A stretch of DNA of 64,000 nt. Source: Plasmopara viticola. Taxonomy: Eukaryota; Oomycota; Peronosporomycetes; Peronosporales; Peronosporaceae. Below the pieces are notes generated by a model. The model was not told where the DNA came from and ran no database searches. It worked only from the letters and a program-made list of their open reading frames with translations. The stretch is taken from the NCBI GenBank assembly GCA_001695595.3, contig MBPM02000018.1, positions 558,001 to 622,000 on the forward strand, in the 5' to 3' direction. Both the position numbers and the translations under genes were made by a program. Positions 53,369 to 64,000 of this stretch are shown piece after piece (position 1 is the stretch's first letter; every line of letters starts with the position of its first letter).

Positions 53369-55639
53369 TCAAAAGAGCCACGGAGATAGTGAGCCAATCA
53401 CCTTGACACTCTCAGCTTGCTTTGCATCCAAAGTACTCGCAGTTTCACTAATCTTCCACTGAAGCTTAACAAGTTGCTGCAATTGCGTGGCCTCTTCTCG
53501 AGACACCAAAACCACGGGAATCAAAACATGTTGCCCCAAACCCCGTGCATCATCCGCGAGAGAATATCGACGATTGGGATATCTACTCGAAGCTGCTTTG
53601 GAATTGATCACGACAACACCTACGGCACCAGCAGTTTGCAGTCTCAATGCCTTTTGTGCAAACGAACACGTGCCACGAGCGACCATTACAATGTTGCCAC
53701 GTACACGTTCCGAGTCAATGGACCCACATGCGTCATTGATATCTTGTCGAAAGAGTAAGAGCGGAGCTTCGACTGCTGAAGGGGTCGTGACTTGCAGCCC
53801 AAACGAGGCTGGCGAGGCCACAAGTGTCATCACATGCACGTTTCCAATGCGAATAGCAACTCCGACTGGAATCACAGCAGGTTTAGGCTGCAGTTGTCGC
53901 GCTCGTTCAAGCTCTACGTTTCGTATACGTCCTTGCAACTTGCCATTCTCGCACTCGATCGCATCCGGTCCTCGTTTCTGCTTGGTGGATTGGCGAAACA
54001 AATGCGGGTCGAGCATCAACACGTGACCTTCCGTGCTGAAAACAACGTCAGCTGCTTTCAATGGCTTTTTACTTCGTATCGATGCCATTGCATTCGTAGT
54101 AGACGAATTAAGCAACGTCTCTACCCTCTGTCCTGTGTTATATCGCGTCGTACGTGAGTGATTCCTTCCTGTGGTTGCATTGAACTTGTGATGCGCTATA
54201 GGAAGTGGCACAATCACGTCGGGGTCGTCGCTAAAGAGCAAGTACAGATACTTGACCGTTTCCGAGAGAAAGTAACTATCCATTCGGTCTTCTACGTCCA
54301 ATGTATGGATATTTCCTACCGCAGCATAGCCACATGGTACTTCCGACACACGACGAATATCTTGTAGCATTTGTCGGCCCATTTTAAGATACTTGTGATC
54401 CCTTGTCGCTTGGTACAAATGGTACGTACTCTCAATCAGTTCAGGACGAAGTGGGGACGTACGTGCCCAATCAATGACAGTCCCGCGGTTTCCAGACTTG
54501 GCCCTTTCACGAGGACCCACATCCAGTAACTCGGGCATCGCACCATATTCATCCCAAAGCGGAAACATTTCTTCGTGCGAGCGAATGGCATTCGAGACAT
54601 CGCCAGCAAGGACTTGCAGGCCTGGCCAGAAGGCTTGGAGTGCCGAGACACGATGGGCACGCACGTGCTTCTTGCCACGATTCATATCAACCTCAATGTA
54701 CACGTGATTGTGCTTGACGTGTGTCTCGACAGCGTGGTAACTCGCATAAAACATAGCCAACCACTGTGAATCGCCACTGATGAGATGGTACTTGAGGAGA
54801 TACTCAAAGAACGAGTCCAAGCCTGCGCCAATGCCTCCATGGGCATAAATCCACTGCCCGGAGCCAACATCAATGGCACTTCCAAGTAAATCCAGTTCCG
54901 ACCGTCGGTTCCAGATCGCGACGACTGCTTCTTTCGCTTTGGTTTCAAATCGCTCGTCGCCAGTCAAGCGTGACAAGTACGCCATTTCCACCAGTAACGA
55001 CCCCGCTGCAGCTGGACACGTCAAGTTTGCTGCACGATCGGTCGAGAGCACTCCGTGTCGTAAGTTGATGCGATGAACGGGCAATCCGGTCGGAGTGTCA
55101 AAAGCGGGTAATAGCCGGTGGCCTAACTCGGCTGCTAATGCCAAGAGTTCGCCCTTGTAGTCCTCAGTCTCCATCAGGCCAAAGTACTCGGGAGAGGCCA
55201 ACATGTGGGCCGATACGAGGCCACCAATGACTCGAATCGTCGACTCGAATACTGACACCGTGACGTCTCGATCGAACGAGACGCTACGAATGACAAGGTT
55301 CACGGCACGTGTAAACTCGTCGCGATCGCCAAGCACCGCGAGCATGTCGAGCGAGTCAATGAGCGTCAAGGCATAGCCACCAAGGACGTCGTCGAGATCC
55401 CCCCGTTCGCGACGATCCCAGCGACGTCCCGAACAACTGAGTGGTTTCAATTCGTCCCACGGGTACGCGTGGGCCATGTAATTGCGATACCCATGGTAAA
55501 ACATGTCGCGCGCCTGTTGCTGGAGATGTTTTCGCTCGGAATCGTGCATGTGCGCTGAACAGAGGGTCGAGAGGACGAGCATTGGGAGTACTAGAAGGAA
55601 GGAACGCAGGAGATGCACTTGACGGGAAGCGACCTTCAT
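53369..55639 (-). CDS. EDEM3-like GH47 alpha-mannosidase with PA domain (756 aa)
   Basis: Predicted ER-quality-control mannosidase of glycosyl hydrolase family 47, the group that trims mannose from misfolded glycoproteins for ERAD. The true ATG is 55639; the open frame extends only to a GTG eight codons upstream. A signal peptide (LLRSFLLVLPMLVLSTLCSA) is followed by the GH47 (alpha/alpha)6 domain, about residues 40-475, with DSLDML, FESTIRVIGGL, EYGAMPELLD, RPELIESTYHLY and EDRMDSYFLSETVKYLYLLF. After a spacer come a PA domain (about 620-720: ARGTCSFAQKALRLQTAGAVGVVV) and a short C-terminal tail. GH47 plus PA is the EDEM3 arrangement. I see no ER-retention tail of KDEL type. The gene is a single exon and intact. 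Its 3' third is duplicated as a pseudogene at 41068-42760. Confidence 0.92.
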   Translation of the reverse strand: MKVASRQVHLLRSFLLVLPMLVLSTLCSAHMHDSERKHLQQQARDMFYHGYRNYMAHAYPWDELKPLSCSGRRWDRRERGDLDDVLGGYALTLIDSLDMLAVLGDRDEFTRAVNLVIRSVSFDRDVTVSVFESTIRVIGGLVSAHMLASPEYFGLMETEDYKGELLALAAELGHRLLPAFDTPTGLPVHRINLRHGVLSTDRAANLTCPAAAGSLLVEMAYLSRLTGDERFETKAKEAVVAIWNRRSELDLLGSAIDVGSGQWIYAHGGIGAGLDSFFEYLLKYHLISGDSQWLAMFYASYHAVETHVKHNHVYIEVDMNRGKKHVRAHRVSALQAFWPGLQVLAGDVSNAIRSHEEMFPLWDEYGAMPELLDVGPRERAKSGNRGTVIDWARTSPLRPELIESTYHLYQATRDHKYLKMGRQMLQDIRRVSEVPCGYAAVGNIHTLDVEDRMDSYFLSETVKYLYLLFSDDPDVIVPLPIAHHKFNATTGRNHSRTTRYNTGQRVETLLNSSTTNAMASIRSKKPLKAADVVFSTEGHVLMLDPHLFRQSTKQKRGPDAIECENGKLQGRIRNVELERARQLQPKPAVIPVGVAIRIGNVHVMTLVASPASFGLQVTTPSAVEAPLLLFRQDINDACGSIDSERVRGNIVMVARGTCSFAQKALRLQTAGAVGVVVINSKAASSRYPNRRYSLADDARGLGQHVLIPVVLVSREEATQLQQLVKLQWKISETASTLDAKQAESVKVIGSLSPWLF

Positions 55640-58600
55640 CGCTGGTGACGTTAGTGAATGCACACGTTATAGGATGGTAATCCGTATTCATGCCTAATAA
55701 TAGGACTTGCTGGCTTTATTTGTACGAGACATGTAGCACTTTACTCTTATTGCGCAAATGACGTGCTATATATGGGCTTAAATAGGAGTATTACAGGCTT
55801 CTACTGACATATACCGGTACCTTTATGATAGCAGGTGTCGAGTTGGTGAACACGTACTGAGTTAAGCCGTGAGAATCAGTCAAAGGAATGAGTTAAGTAC
55901 AATTTCACGTCGCACAAAATAGCTTGTTTGATTGGCTACTACGTAATTTTGTCACTGGACACATTCTCGGTGATCCCACGGTCATCAAAGGATTCCTTTT
56001 TTTTCAAGGCAATAAGAAGATTATAGTTGATCCGAAAGCTTTTTAGCTATCTTCTGCTGTGACGTGTTTGAAGGGGGCTCGATGCAGCAAAATCTCCATG
56101 GTACACGCAAGTAAACCTACTTTAAAGTAAATTACCGCCGGACAAGCGGGATATCGATGTATTTAGATGCTGATAATCGATTTTCAATTAATAATTTTAC
56201 TTTATCTTGCGCCACAGGCTTAGACTTAAAAGAAGATGAGGGCTAAGCGAACTATCAGCCGAAGGCTTCTTGGTGGTCAGCATCGTGCGTAACCTGCATC
56301 TGTAGAAAAACCCAGCAAAGATGCTTCGCGTATCGATTGGGCTATTATAAGTCCTAATGTGATAGATATTTTAAGCTACCGGAACCCATTGCAGAGTAAG
56401 TATGTGTAAGATTAATAATAATAATAAAATTTTCCGAGCGTATTTATTTCGACGCGATTGAGCATTGTATCACGATATTTAAAACTGACAAGTGACTACA
56501 ATTGGGGTAATTTCCTGAGCGTATAATCTTTGACGCGAAAAATGGGCCTCGGTGTGTGCAAAAACACGTTGGTCGGGGACATCTTTCGCGAAGGGCTGTC
56601 GGGGGGCCAGAAACGTCTGGGAATTCGAAAACGTCTAGCAATTACTTAATGCTCTATTAAAATCCTATACAATAAGCTCCGAGTTTGGCTAGAAATTTAT
56701 TAGCACCAATTCATACTAAAAGTTGAAAGCTACATATGAAAATTGCTAATAGATTGAATACCATAATTACTTGGAAAGTTTAGCAGGTACTTAATGTCCT
56801 ATTAAGTTTCAAGTGGGATAATAAATTCTGGAATAAGGCTAAATCAAATAAAGTTTCAATTTAAAATAGTATCAATTTCCATCACAAACTGGTCAGGGAT
56901 AGTTACGGTTGAACGTGGCTGTCTAATTCGCTCAGAATTCATAATGAATGACAAGGGACAATGTCGTACACGTTGACGGCCATATTTATTTTTAGCTAAT
57001 CTAAAATATAAAGAACAAGCGGGTCAGCAACGAAAAAATCTTAAATGACGAACGCGACTTATTAATTTGAAAGGCTTATCAGCACCAGCTATTCAAAGCA
57101 TGCTTCGTGCCAAAAATGGCTGCGTATATGCGTATGATCTGGGCCACATTTCTCCTACAAAACCCGTTGCACACTATTATCCATGTTATGTACAATCATC
57201 GGAGATGCATTCAGCACATAGAGCATTAAAAACCCAAAGAAGGCGTGTTACTTATGCAAACCCGCGGTAGAAATAGCTTTTGTACACACAATTGTCTTGG
57301 TTAAACCCTCGCTGTTCCAGGATTTTGGCATTGTAGATTGGTTGACGATTGGGGTTGCTGAGCCTTTTTTGCTTCCAACATCGCCCAGAACACATAGAAA
57401 CAAAGTTTATGCGCGAGCGATATCTTAGTTGTTTATCCACGAACATCAATCTGCCGTTGAAGTGCATTTTTCAGGAGCGATCGAACCCAACCACGTAATT
57501 GCTTTCGCGATTGGAACTACAGGACAGGACAATACCTTTTTTTTGCTTAAGCGCTGCTGGCGGCAAACATACGACAGGGCAACGGATACCGTGAGCGCGT
57601 GAGTGCTTGCATAGTTTATCGCTCTCAAGCCAGTGAAGTTTGTAAGCCTGACACTGCAAACATATATAGTACAACAGATTTGTTAGAGTAGACGAATTAC
57701 GCAGGGTAATTATCATGTTATGTGATAGCATAACGTGATCACTAATGGAATGTTGAGTACCAGCATGACTTGCACGAAATGCTACGTAAGATTGTTGCAG
57801 GTGTAGCGTGCTAAAAAGTAAGTACTTATTGATAATGACCCTGCTCGCAAAGGCTTCATGTTATTGTTAGTTAAATCGTGCTTCTTGATCGACTGTATAT
57901 AGTGCTTCGGTTACATTAATACGATAAGATAAAGCGCTAAAAATAATCGGATCGTACGGCTTTCTGTATACAAAATGCACGGTAATTTACTTAATTTGAA
58001 TCAAGAATGTGAAACTGACGAAATTGGTATCATCGCCAAGAAAAGGTGTGCCTCACGTTTGGATTGGCTTAGGAACTACCCTATGAACATTAAAAAGCGC
58101 ATAAAGATCAAGTAAATTACCGCGGCCTATTTGTGGTTGAGAAGGCATACTCTTCAGACGCTCAAGGTCAAGGACAGCTCATAATACTTGCCCAAGAAGG
58201 CAAATTAGGATTTTTGTAAGCTTTAAGGGTGCAAAATCTATTTTCACATTAGAAAATTCCAATCGACTATCCTTTATTCTAGAAAAACAGCGCGTGTTGC
58301 CTGCCGCACCACTTTCTTGCCTTCCGCTGCTATTTCTAGTCTGGGACACACTACTTAATTGCATTCGTCCTACTCAAGACCACCAAGCATTCACCTCGTG
58401 CCGTCCCTTTTACTTTTCCTATTCACCTCTCCGACTTTGTGTTATCAGCAAAAGCCACGACGTCTGATACAAACTGAGTGCTTATAAGTATAGATGATAT
58501 TTTGAGGTGCACTAGACGCTCTACTTCTACATCTACCATGCAATTATATGAGCACCGAAAAGAGTGCTGTTTCTACGCATGACAGTGATTGCAGTTGAAT

Positions 58601-59289
58601 ACAAAAACTGCTCACAAATTCACAGGAAAATTATCAAATGCGTTCATCTTGCTACGTGAAGCCCCTAACTTATCACCGTCACGCGGCCTCTAATTTTGGT
58701 CTTCGTCTAAACCGGCACAACAGCGCGTAGCGTGTGCCCAAAACTACCCACATAAGCGAAATCTGACCTATGATCATGCTCTTTGCATTGCTACGCCATC
58801 TTATTATTTTCATGTTGCTGTGAAGCAGTCAGCATGGCCTGCGCAAAGAAGACTGCAAAGATGCGATAAAAATAAGAAGTTGACGATCTAAGCACCTGTT
58901 GTCAACTATAATCTGTGACAGACTGTCGTCACCGGCACATTAGCTGGTGAAGACAGCAACGCCAAAGGTTGTGCCCTAAAATTATAAATACATCGATATT
59001 ATTCACAGGAATATGTGGTTGCAACATTTCAGACAGAGAAATTAAGGTATTTAGGCGTTCAGAGCCTTATGAGTCAAGAAAGCTTATTGGTTGGAGCATG
59101 AAATAATTCCAAATAGGGTACAGGAGAACGATAGGCTATGTAAAGTCGAGAAAATGTATAGATACCACCGAGTTTTTAAAAGTCCGTAATTGCGATCCGA
59201 ACAAGCATCGAAATAAAACGTGGTTTGCAACGGCAGAGCGACTGAAACTCGTCCATCTCATCCGAAACGAAATTTCGAGTTCTATGAGC
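55640..59289. other. Gene-free AT-rich interval (about 3.6 kb)
   Basis: No recognisable gene. The first few hundred bases presumably include the mannosidase promoter. A short (AAT)n microsatellite lies at about 56412-56427. Nothing else definable is seen. Confidence 0.45.
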
Positions 59290-62200
59290 TCAGGTGCCAG
59301 AAGCTCGGCTCACTTTATCCCTAAAAGCCTTGAGTGTCGTATTCAGCAAGTCCAAGAACCTTCAAAAGGCTCTCTGGACTACCGAACTCATCGGTGCGAA
59401 CAGCGTTGACTGCACGACACAATTCAGTTGCTCTCAACAAGGCTTCCGTAGTTTATATAAACGCCCTAGAAAGGCTAGCAGGTTGTTTTCAAGAAGAGGT
59501 CGTACGGCTGAGCCCCTATCTCCAAACCCAAGACAATTCCAGAAGAACAGAAAAGAACTTTCCGCATTTTGCAATGTCGACGCTCGTGTTTACAGGCGCA
59601 GCATCAGATGCAAAGCTTTGATGTTGTCAGTATCGCAAAGCGAATGGTCATGCAAATATAGCTGCCCAGGCTGATCTAACTCCTTTTACAGCGTCAGGAC
59701 AATACACATTCCTCATGCAACAACTACTGCAGTATCTCAATCGGCAAGAACAACAAAACATGAAGCTACAATTCTTTGCCGTGGATCAATACTACGTCGA
59801 AAAGCGCCACTTAATGGCAGCAGAGTCGTCAAACTATGTGATGCTTTCTACGGGGAACTCAGGCAAAAACTATTTGCGATAAGCTTTACGAAGTCACAAT
59901 ATTGTCTCATCACATAGTCGGGAAATCACAGATTCGGTGCAGTGCATTTATAACCGACTACGAGCGCATGAGCGCACACAAGATATGATCAAATGTTGAA
60001 ATCTCTACTACGAACACACTTCAGTCGTAAGGACTTCGGATGTTTCAGTTGAGGCAGAGTCCACGAGTACATCTTTGATGTATCAAATTGAATTGGACAT
60101 TAATGAGCTGAGAAACGAGTTTTTCCTAAACGTATCACTAGAAGAGATCGCAAAGAAAAGAAGGCTATCAAATTGTTTCCTTAATTCATAGCTCGGATAA
60201 AGCACCTAGTGTATCGGAAAAGTTGTTTCGGACAGTATCAATGGAGTTGTGTTATCGTTCGGGTAAATCACGACCTCAGAACAGAAATCGCTCCGACAGG
60301 AGGAAGGCTAAGATCGATATCGGAATCAGTTTAGCCACATGCAACAATTGCGTCACATACCGCCGCAATGAACCTCTGTCGAATGTAATGAAGCGAATTG
60401 TTACATGAGAGGAGTGCTACATGCTATTGTAAGAGTAAATTCTTAAGGCTTTCAAGATAATGGTAAAGTCTGACTCGTCACGGTCTTGATCGACAATGCA
60501 TGCAGTCTTATCGGTGTATCCGAAGCTTTGGTGAAACACGAAGCCCGTTTACTATTGCAAACCATGCATACAATAACGGATCAATGCATACGAGCACACC
60601 GATGTTAATTTTATTCGCTATCTGCCGATTTTAAGCAATCTAGCTCGAAGTGACCAAAGTTTAATTGATGCAAGTCAACTCTGGTCAAAACCAGGCTGTC
60701 AGTCGTCCCCTGTGAGCTGCGTATATTAAAGATACCTGCTTACTGATCTTTGTCGGGAGCGATCCGTGTCACCTCTATGCCTGAATATATGGAAACATGG
60801 ATATTTTTATCGGCATGATGTGGCTTTGATAGCAAATTACAGATATTGACCGAAGTGCAGGAAGCATGACAGCACAAAAATCACGGACAAATTAATTAAA
60901 CCTGTCAAAGCAACCTCCTGTCGAATGAGCTGCTGGACAGCACAGGGTTCACACAGATCAGTGCCGCGAGAGTTTCAGCAACTATTCGCAACAAAAACAT
61001 CATGGCCGTCATAAATTGGCGCAGAATGTTGCGTACATCAAAAGACACCTTTGTCGTCCGCTTGCATGACTCCGAAAGAGCCGTGCACTTCAAGGAAATA
61101 GGGCGGAAATCTATCAAAAACTATCTGCTGTGTGAGACGCTATGCAAGCATGCGGTCACAGTCCTTCACATACACCTCTCTATTAAAGTAACTTTAGTAC
61201 GGAAGCGAATGAAGAACAATCTTTTTCAGACCTGGAATCAAGCCTGTATTCGTCGAGTATTGGCGGCAGAGACCCAAAGAGCGTGAGATAATTCATCAAT
61301 GAGCCAAAGGAAAGGTTTAAAAGGCATTATTAGATAAAGCACGTCTACCTTTTAGGCACCTAAAATCTGTTCAAGAAGTCTGTCAGCTGGTGTATTGTGT
61401 ACGACTATCGTCACCTTCAGCTAGCGATGATTTGCCGACAAAGTAACATACTTTTTGTTTATGAAAAACCTTTAAAATTACTACCAAATTTTGTTGAGTT
61501 CTTTAAAAAATCTATTTACAAATTCTAAAACCCCAGATGGTCGATTTGAGCATATAGTCGCTCGTCTAGGACGTTTACGAAAGTTTTTTTTTAAATTTAA
61601 GGGTACTGATGAGAATTTACTGTTAAGACATTTACACGTTCACACATAAGAAAAAATTTACACACCAATCTACGGCTTTGCACCGTGGGCTCGTGTGGTG
61701 CGAAGAATAGCAACAATAGCCGCTGTCTACGGCTTTGCACCGTGGGCTCAAGTGGTGCGAAGAGTAGCAACAATAGCCGTTGTATACGGCTTTGCACCGT
61801 GGGCTCGTGTGGTGCGAAGAGTAGCAACAATAGGACAAGTTGTCTAAGTACCACTATTATGATTTCATGCCAAGGACACTTTGTTGCACGAAATCAACCA
61901 AATGAACTTTGACAGCTTAAAGAGCATCGCAAAATGGAACAAAGCCGCAATGAGAAAGTGTTTTGGGCACTGCACTCGATGTCTCAAGGTTTTGCAAGAC
62001 TTTTGCGCAATTTATAAAGCCACTTATCGGCAGTAGCAAAGAAAAACGTCCTCGAAAAGCTATCAAGCTTTTGAACGATCACCTAAGCTTCTTTGCCGGA
62101 CTCAAACGTCGCTTGCAGTTCCACCTGCTCTCACTCTTCCGATCCTTTGAAATAATTCGGCTTTTCGAATGAATGCCTCAAACTTCGCATTAAAAAAATG

Positions 62201-63420
62201 TTGTTTGAAAAGCAGGGAGAGCTGAAGTATTATACAACTTTTAGTGGTGGGAAGATGAAGCCAGCCGAGCTAAATTTCCCTGTTCGTGAGTGAGAGCTTC
62301 TCGCTACCAAGCATACACTGTAGTACGGCGCATTTAGCCTCTCGGTTGACCATTTACGGTCGAAACGGATCATAAGAGTATTGATTTTATCCTGACGCAA
62401 AAGACAACAAATTTCAGAGTGGCTCGACGTCCTAATGAGCTTACTAAGTTTCAGCCTTTGTTCAAGTGGTTTTGTGGTGAAACTTTAACCTTGGCTGATG
62501 CATTGTCTTGCAGTCCGGAATCTAAGCTTATAGCTGCTTGAGTTAGCTTGCGAGGGCTACTGAAATTGGCTGAACTTGCGAGATCGTGACGACAATCAGG
62601 ATAATAGGTCACAGTAATTCAAACCGCGAAGGCAATGTATTCGTGGAAATTGAGAACTAGAGTGGATCACAAGAAGTTAATTATAGAAAAGAATAAGCCA
62701 AAGTATCTTTTGAAGGGTAATATTACCTATGACCAAATTGGCGAAAATAAATCTTCATTTTCTCGATGATGAAAATCCAAAAAATCGCTTGAAGTGTCGT
62801 CCACTCAACACTGAGTGATTGAATTCAAATGTTGCATTTGTTGGAAATAGCCTACAATGGACGCGTGCAGTTCACAATTGAAGTGTCAACGTTTGAAACG
62901 GATCTGTATTATTATCCTTATCTGCCTGATGTTGTGACATCAGATCTAAACTTTTACGAGTTGGAAAAGTCAGTCCATGGACGTTTGAGTCATCGAAATA
63001 TTTGGCTCAAGATATTAATGGACCCAACGAGTGAAGCATGAAGAGCATGGAGTAGCTGTACTTGTCCGATCCTTTTGAATTAGCGACATGCTGCTTTTGG
63101 GCGGCAAAAGTTTGCACATCCGTCACGAGGGTTTGGTCCGTTGAAATAACTCGCACCAAGAAATAAGGCCCATCTTCGATCATGAAGAAAGTTTTGCACA
63201 ACCCCCGTGAATGAGGTTATTGAAGGGATTAAAGCTGTGTCTGAAGGTCCCCGCTTTAGTGTTGAAGGCGTATCGAAAGCACCTCAAGTTTCGTCGTAAG
63301 GTAAAATGGTCATGTTAGTCGATTGCATTGAACTAAACCTTCTTGAAGTCCACGTAAGTACAAAAGGAACCCGCAGTGGAACATGTGGTGACTTGGTACA
63401 ACCAAGAACGAAGCCACTCG
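59290..63420 (+). mobile_element. Heavily decayed Ty3/gypsy LTR retrotransposon
   Basis: Plus-strand translations in shifting frames show, in order: a Gag-like stretch near 59710-60170, a CNNC zinc-knuckle-like patch near 60340, and a retropepsin-like V-L-I-D-N-A motif near 60482-60500. These are followed by a clear RNase H segment near 62275-62320 (FPVRE-ELLATKHTL, compare YPVHEKELLA), the RNase H terminal LADALS near 62495, and the C-terminal integrase core LLEIAYNG at 62832-62860 (compare LVEFAYNN). Stops and frameshifts are frequent throughout, so nothing is translatable as a polyprotein. The LTRs were not located and the limits are approximate. The reverse-transcriptase part (about 60900-62200) is too degraded to read. 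Confidence 0.7.
61671..61841 (+). repeat. 57-bp minisatellite, three copies
   Basis: Units start at 61671, 61728 and 61785 with tacggctttgcaccgtggg. Each contains gtggtgcgaag followed by tagcaacaatag, and there are only a few substitutions between copies. Because 57 is divisible by three, several frames stay open through it, which gives misleading short open frames on both strands. It lies within the decayed retrotransposon and I see no evidence that it is translated. Confidence 0.9.
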
Positions 63421-64000
63421 GAAGCTCGGAAAAATATCTGCTTCAGAGGGAGGTCATGTGACTAAGCTGTCGTCACCAACAAGCTAGCCGGCAGTGGCAA
63501 TTACGCCAGATTCTACATTGATCCAGAAATGCATATGAATTGGCACCATCCACAGTAATAAGTTGCTGCTGGGTTCAAGACCAAAAAACACGATGCTTAT
63601 GCGATCAACGTCCCTTTCATCCAGGATGTGTAAGAAAGTTCGTTGAAGAACAGGAAAACGATAGGCTTTGAAGTGATAGTAGTAGATGGCTGATTAGGCT
63701 TAGCAAAACAAGAATCCGTAAAATCTTTCCGTTTAGTCACTGCTCGATTTTTTCCAAGCGACAAACACTCTCTCTTCACCAAAATTGCCCTGCTCGCCGC
63801 CAAAGGCCAAGCCTCAACCGACAATCGACCACTCAAAAGCTTCCTTTACTTCTATGTTTAAAACGCCTTCGTGACTATGAATTTTTTTTGACCCGGGTAT
63901 ATGCAAGCGCAAATGACGCTTATAGCAGCATACGTAGATATCATCAAAGATGCTACCAAGGTTTCAAATGTAGCCGCCGATGGCGATGCTGAGCAAAAAT
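63421..64000. other. Right edge, transposon-like debris
   Basis: No gene. Near 63932-63960 the plus strand reads LIAAYVDIIKDA, faintly like the YVDD region of a Ty1/copia reverse transcriptase, and the region just before has matching low-complexity frames on both strands. It may be the edge of another retroelement truncated by the window. Confidence 0.3.

Larger units (their letters stand above)
52191..54470 (+). repeat. Segmental duplication, copy B (effector + 3' part of intact mannosidase)
   Basis: Copy B matches copy A (39912-42760) in the same orientation. It shares the upstream tagtgctgatccaacgtcgcg region, the effector candidate (52475-52918), and the 3' portion of the convergent EDEM-like gene. 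The rest of that gene (to 55639) is present only here, so the duplicated segment seems to have ended inside the mannosidase gene. Confidence 0.8.

Noticed and set aside
61597..61912. Short leucine-rich and cysteine-rich open frames on both strands
   Set aside because: They are produced by the 57-bp minisatellite, whose unit length is divisible by three.
1..64000. CRISPR arrays, operons, bacterial-type promoters or terminators
   Set aside because: Introns, eukaryotic protein families and repeat structure show a eukaryotic nuclear sequence; no such structures are visible.

Overview
The window reads as nuclear DNA of an oomycete, most likely a biotrophic, downy-mildew-like plant pathogen. The gene models with introns have a few short ones (68-73 bp where both ends can be placed). 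Several proteins have oomycete-typical architectures: START-like/FYVE-like/GAF proteins, a PP2C/cyclic-nucleotide/kinase fusion, and secreted proteins with a QXLR/EER-type motif. Intergenic DNA is long, AT-rich and full of decayed repeats. An apparently intact axonemal dynein gene (DNAI3/WDR63 type) points to a lineage that still makes flagellate zoospores, for example Plasmopara or Pseudoperonospora relatives rather than Hyaloperonospora or Peronospora. The species itself is inference.

Layout. 0-18 kb: two isolated minus-strand paralogues of the FYVE-like/GAF family (4.5-6.6 kb and 11.6-13.7 kb) in repeat-rich DNA, with a 47-bp-arm near-perfect hairpin near 0.55 kb and two copies of a roughly 320-bp dispersed element. 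18.2-21.1 kb: WDR3/UTP12 ribosome-biogenesis gene, minus strand. 21.1-29.6 kb: about 8.5 kb with no convincing gene. 29.6-39.1 kb: a compact plus-strand island of five genes: phytanoyl-CoA-dioxygenase-like protein, CDC26 (APC/C subunit), a type II membrane glycosyltransferase-like protein, the PP2C/PKG fusion, and axonemal dynein intermediate chain. Spacers are as short as about 70 bp.

39.9-55.6 kb: a duplicated block. Each copy has a small secreted QXLR-type effector candidate (147 aa) facing an EDEM3-like GH47 alpha-mannosidase. In the distal copy (52.2-55.6 kb) the mannosidase is intact. In the proximal copy (39.9-42.8 kb) only a broken 3' portion remains, interrupted by a roughly 0.7-kb foldback element. 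A third copy of the dispersed element at 50.6 kb has an exact 7-bp target duplication.

55.7-64 kb: no intact gene. The right-hand part is a heavily mutated plus-strand Ty3/gypsy retrotransposon with recognisable RNase H and integrase tails, plus a 57-bp minisatellite. The window therefore shows the two-compartment pattern usual in these pathogens: a compact housekeeping island beside repeat-rich DNA that carries effector candidates.
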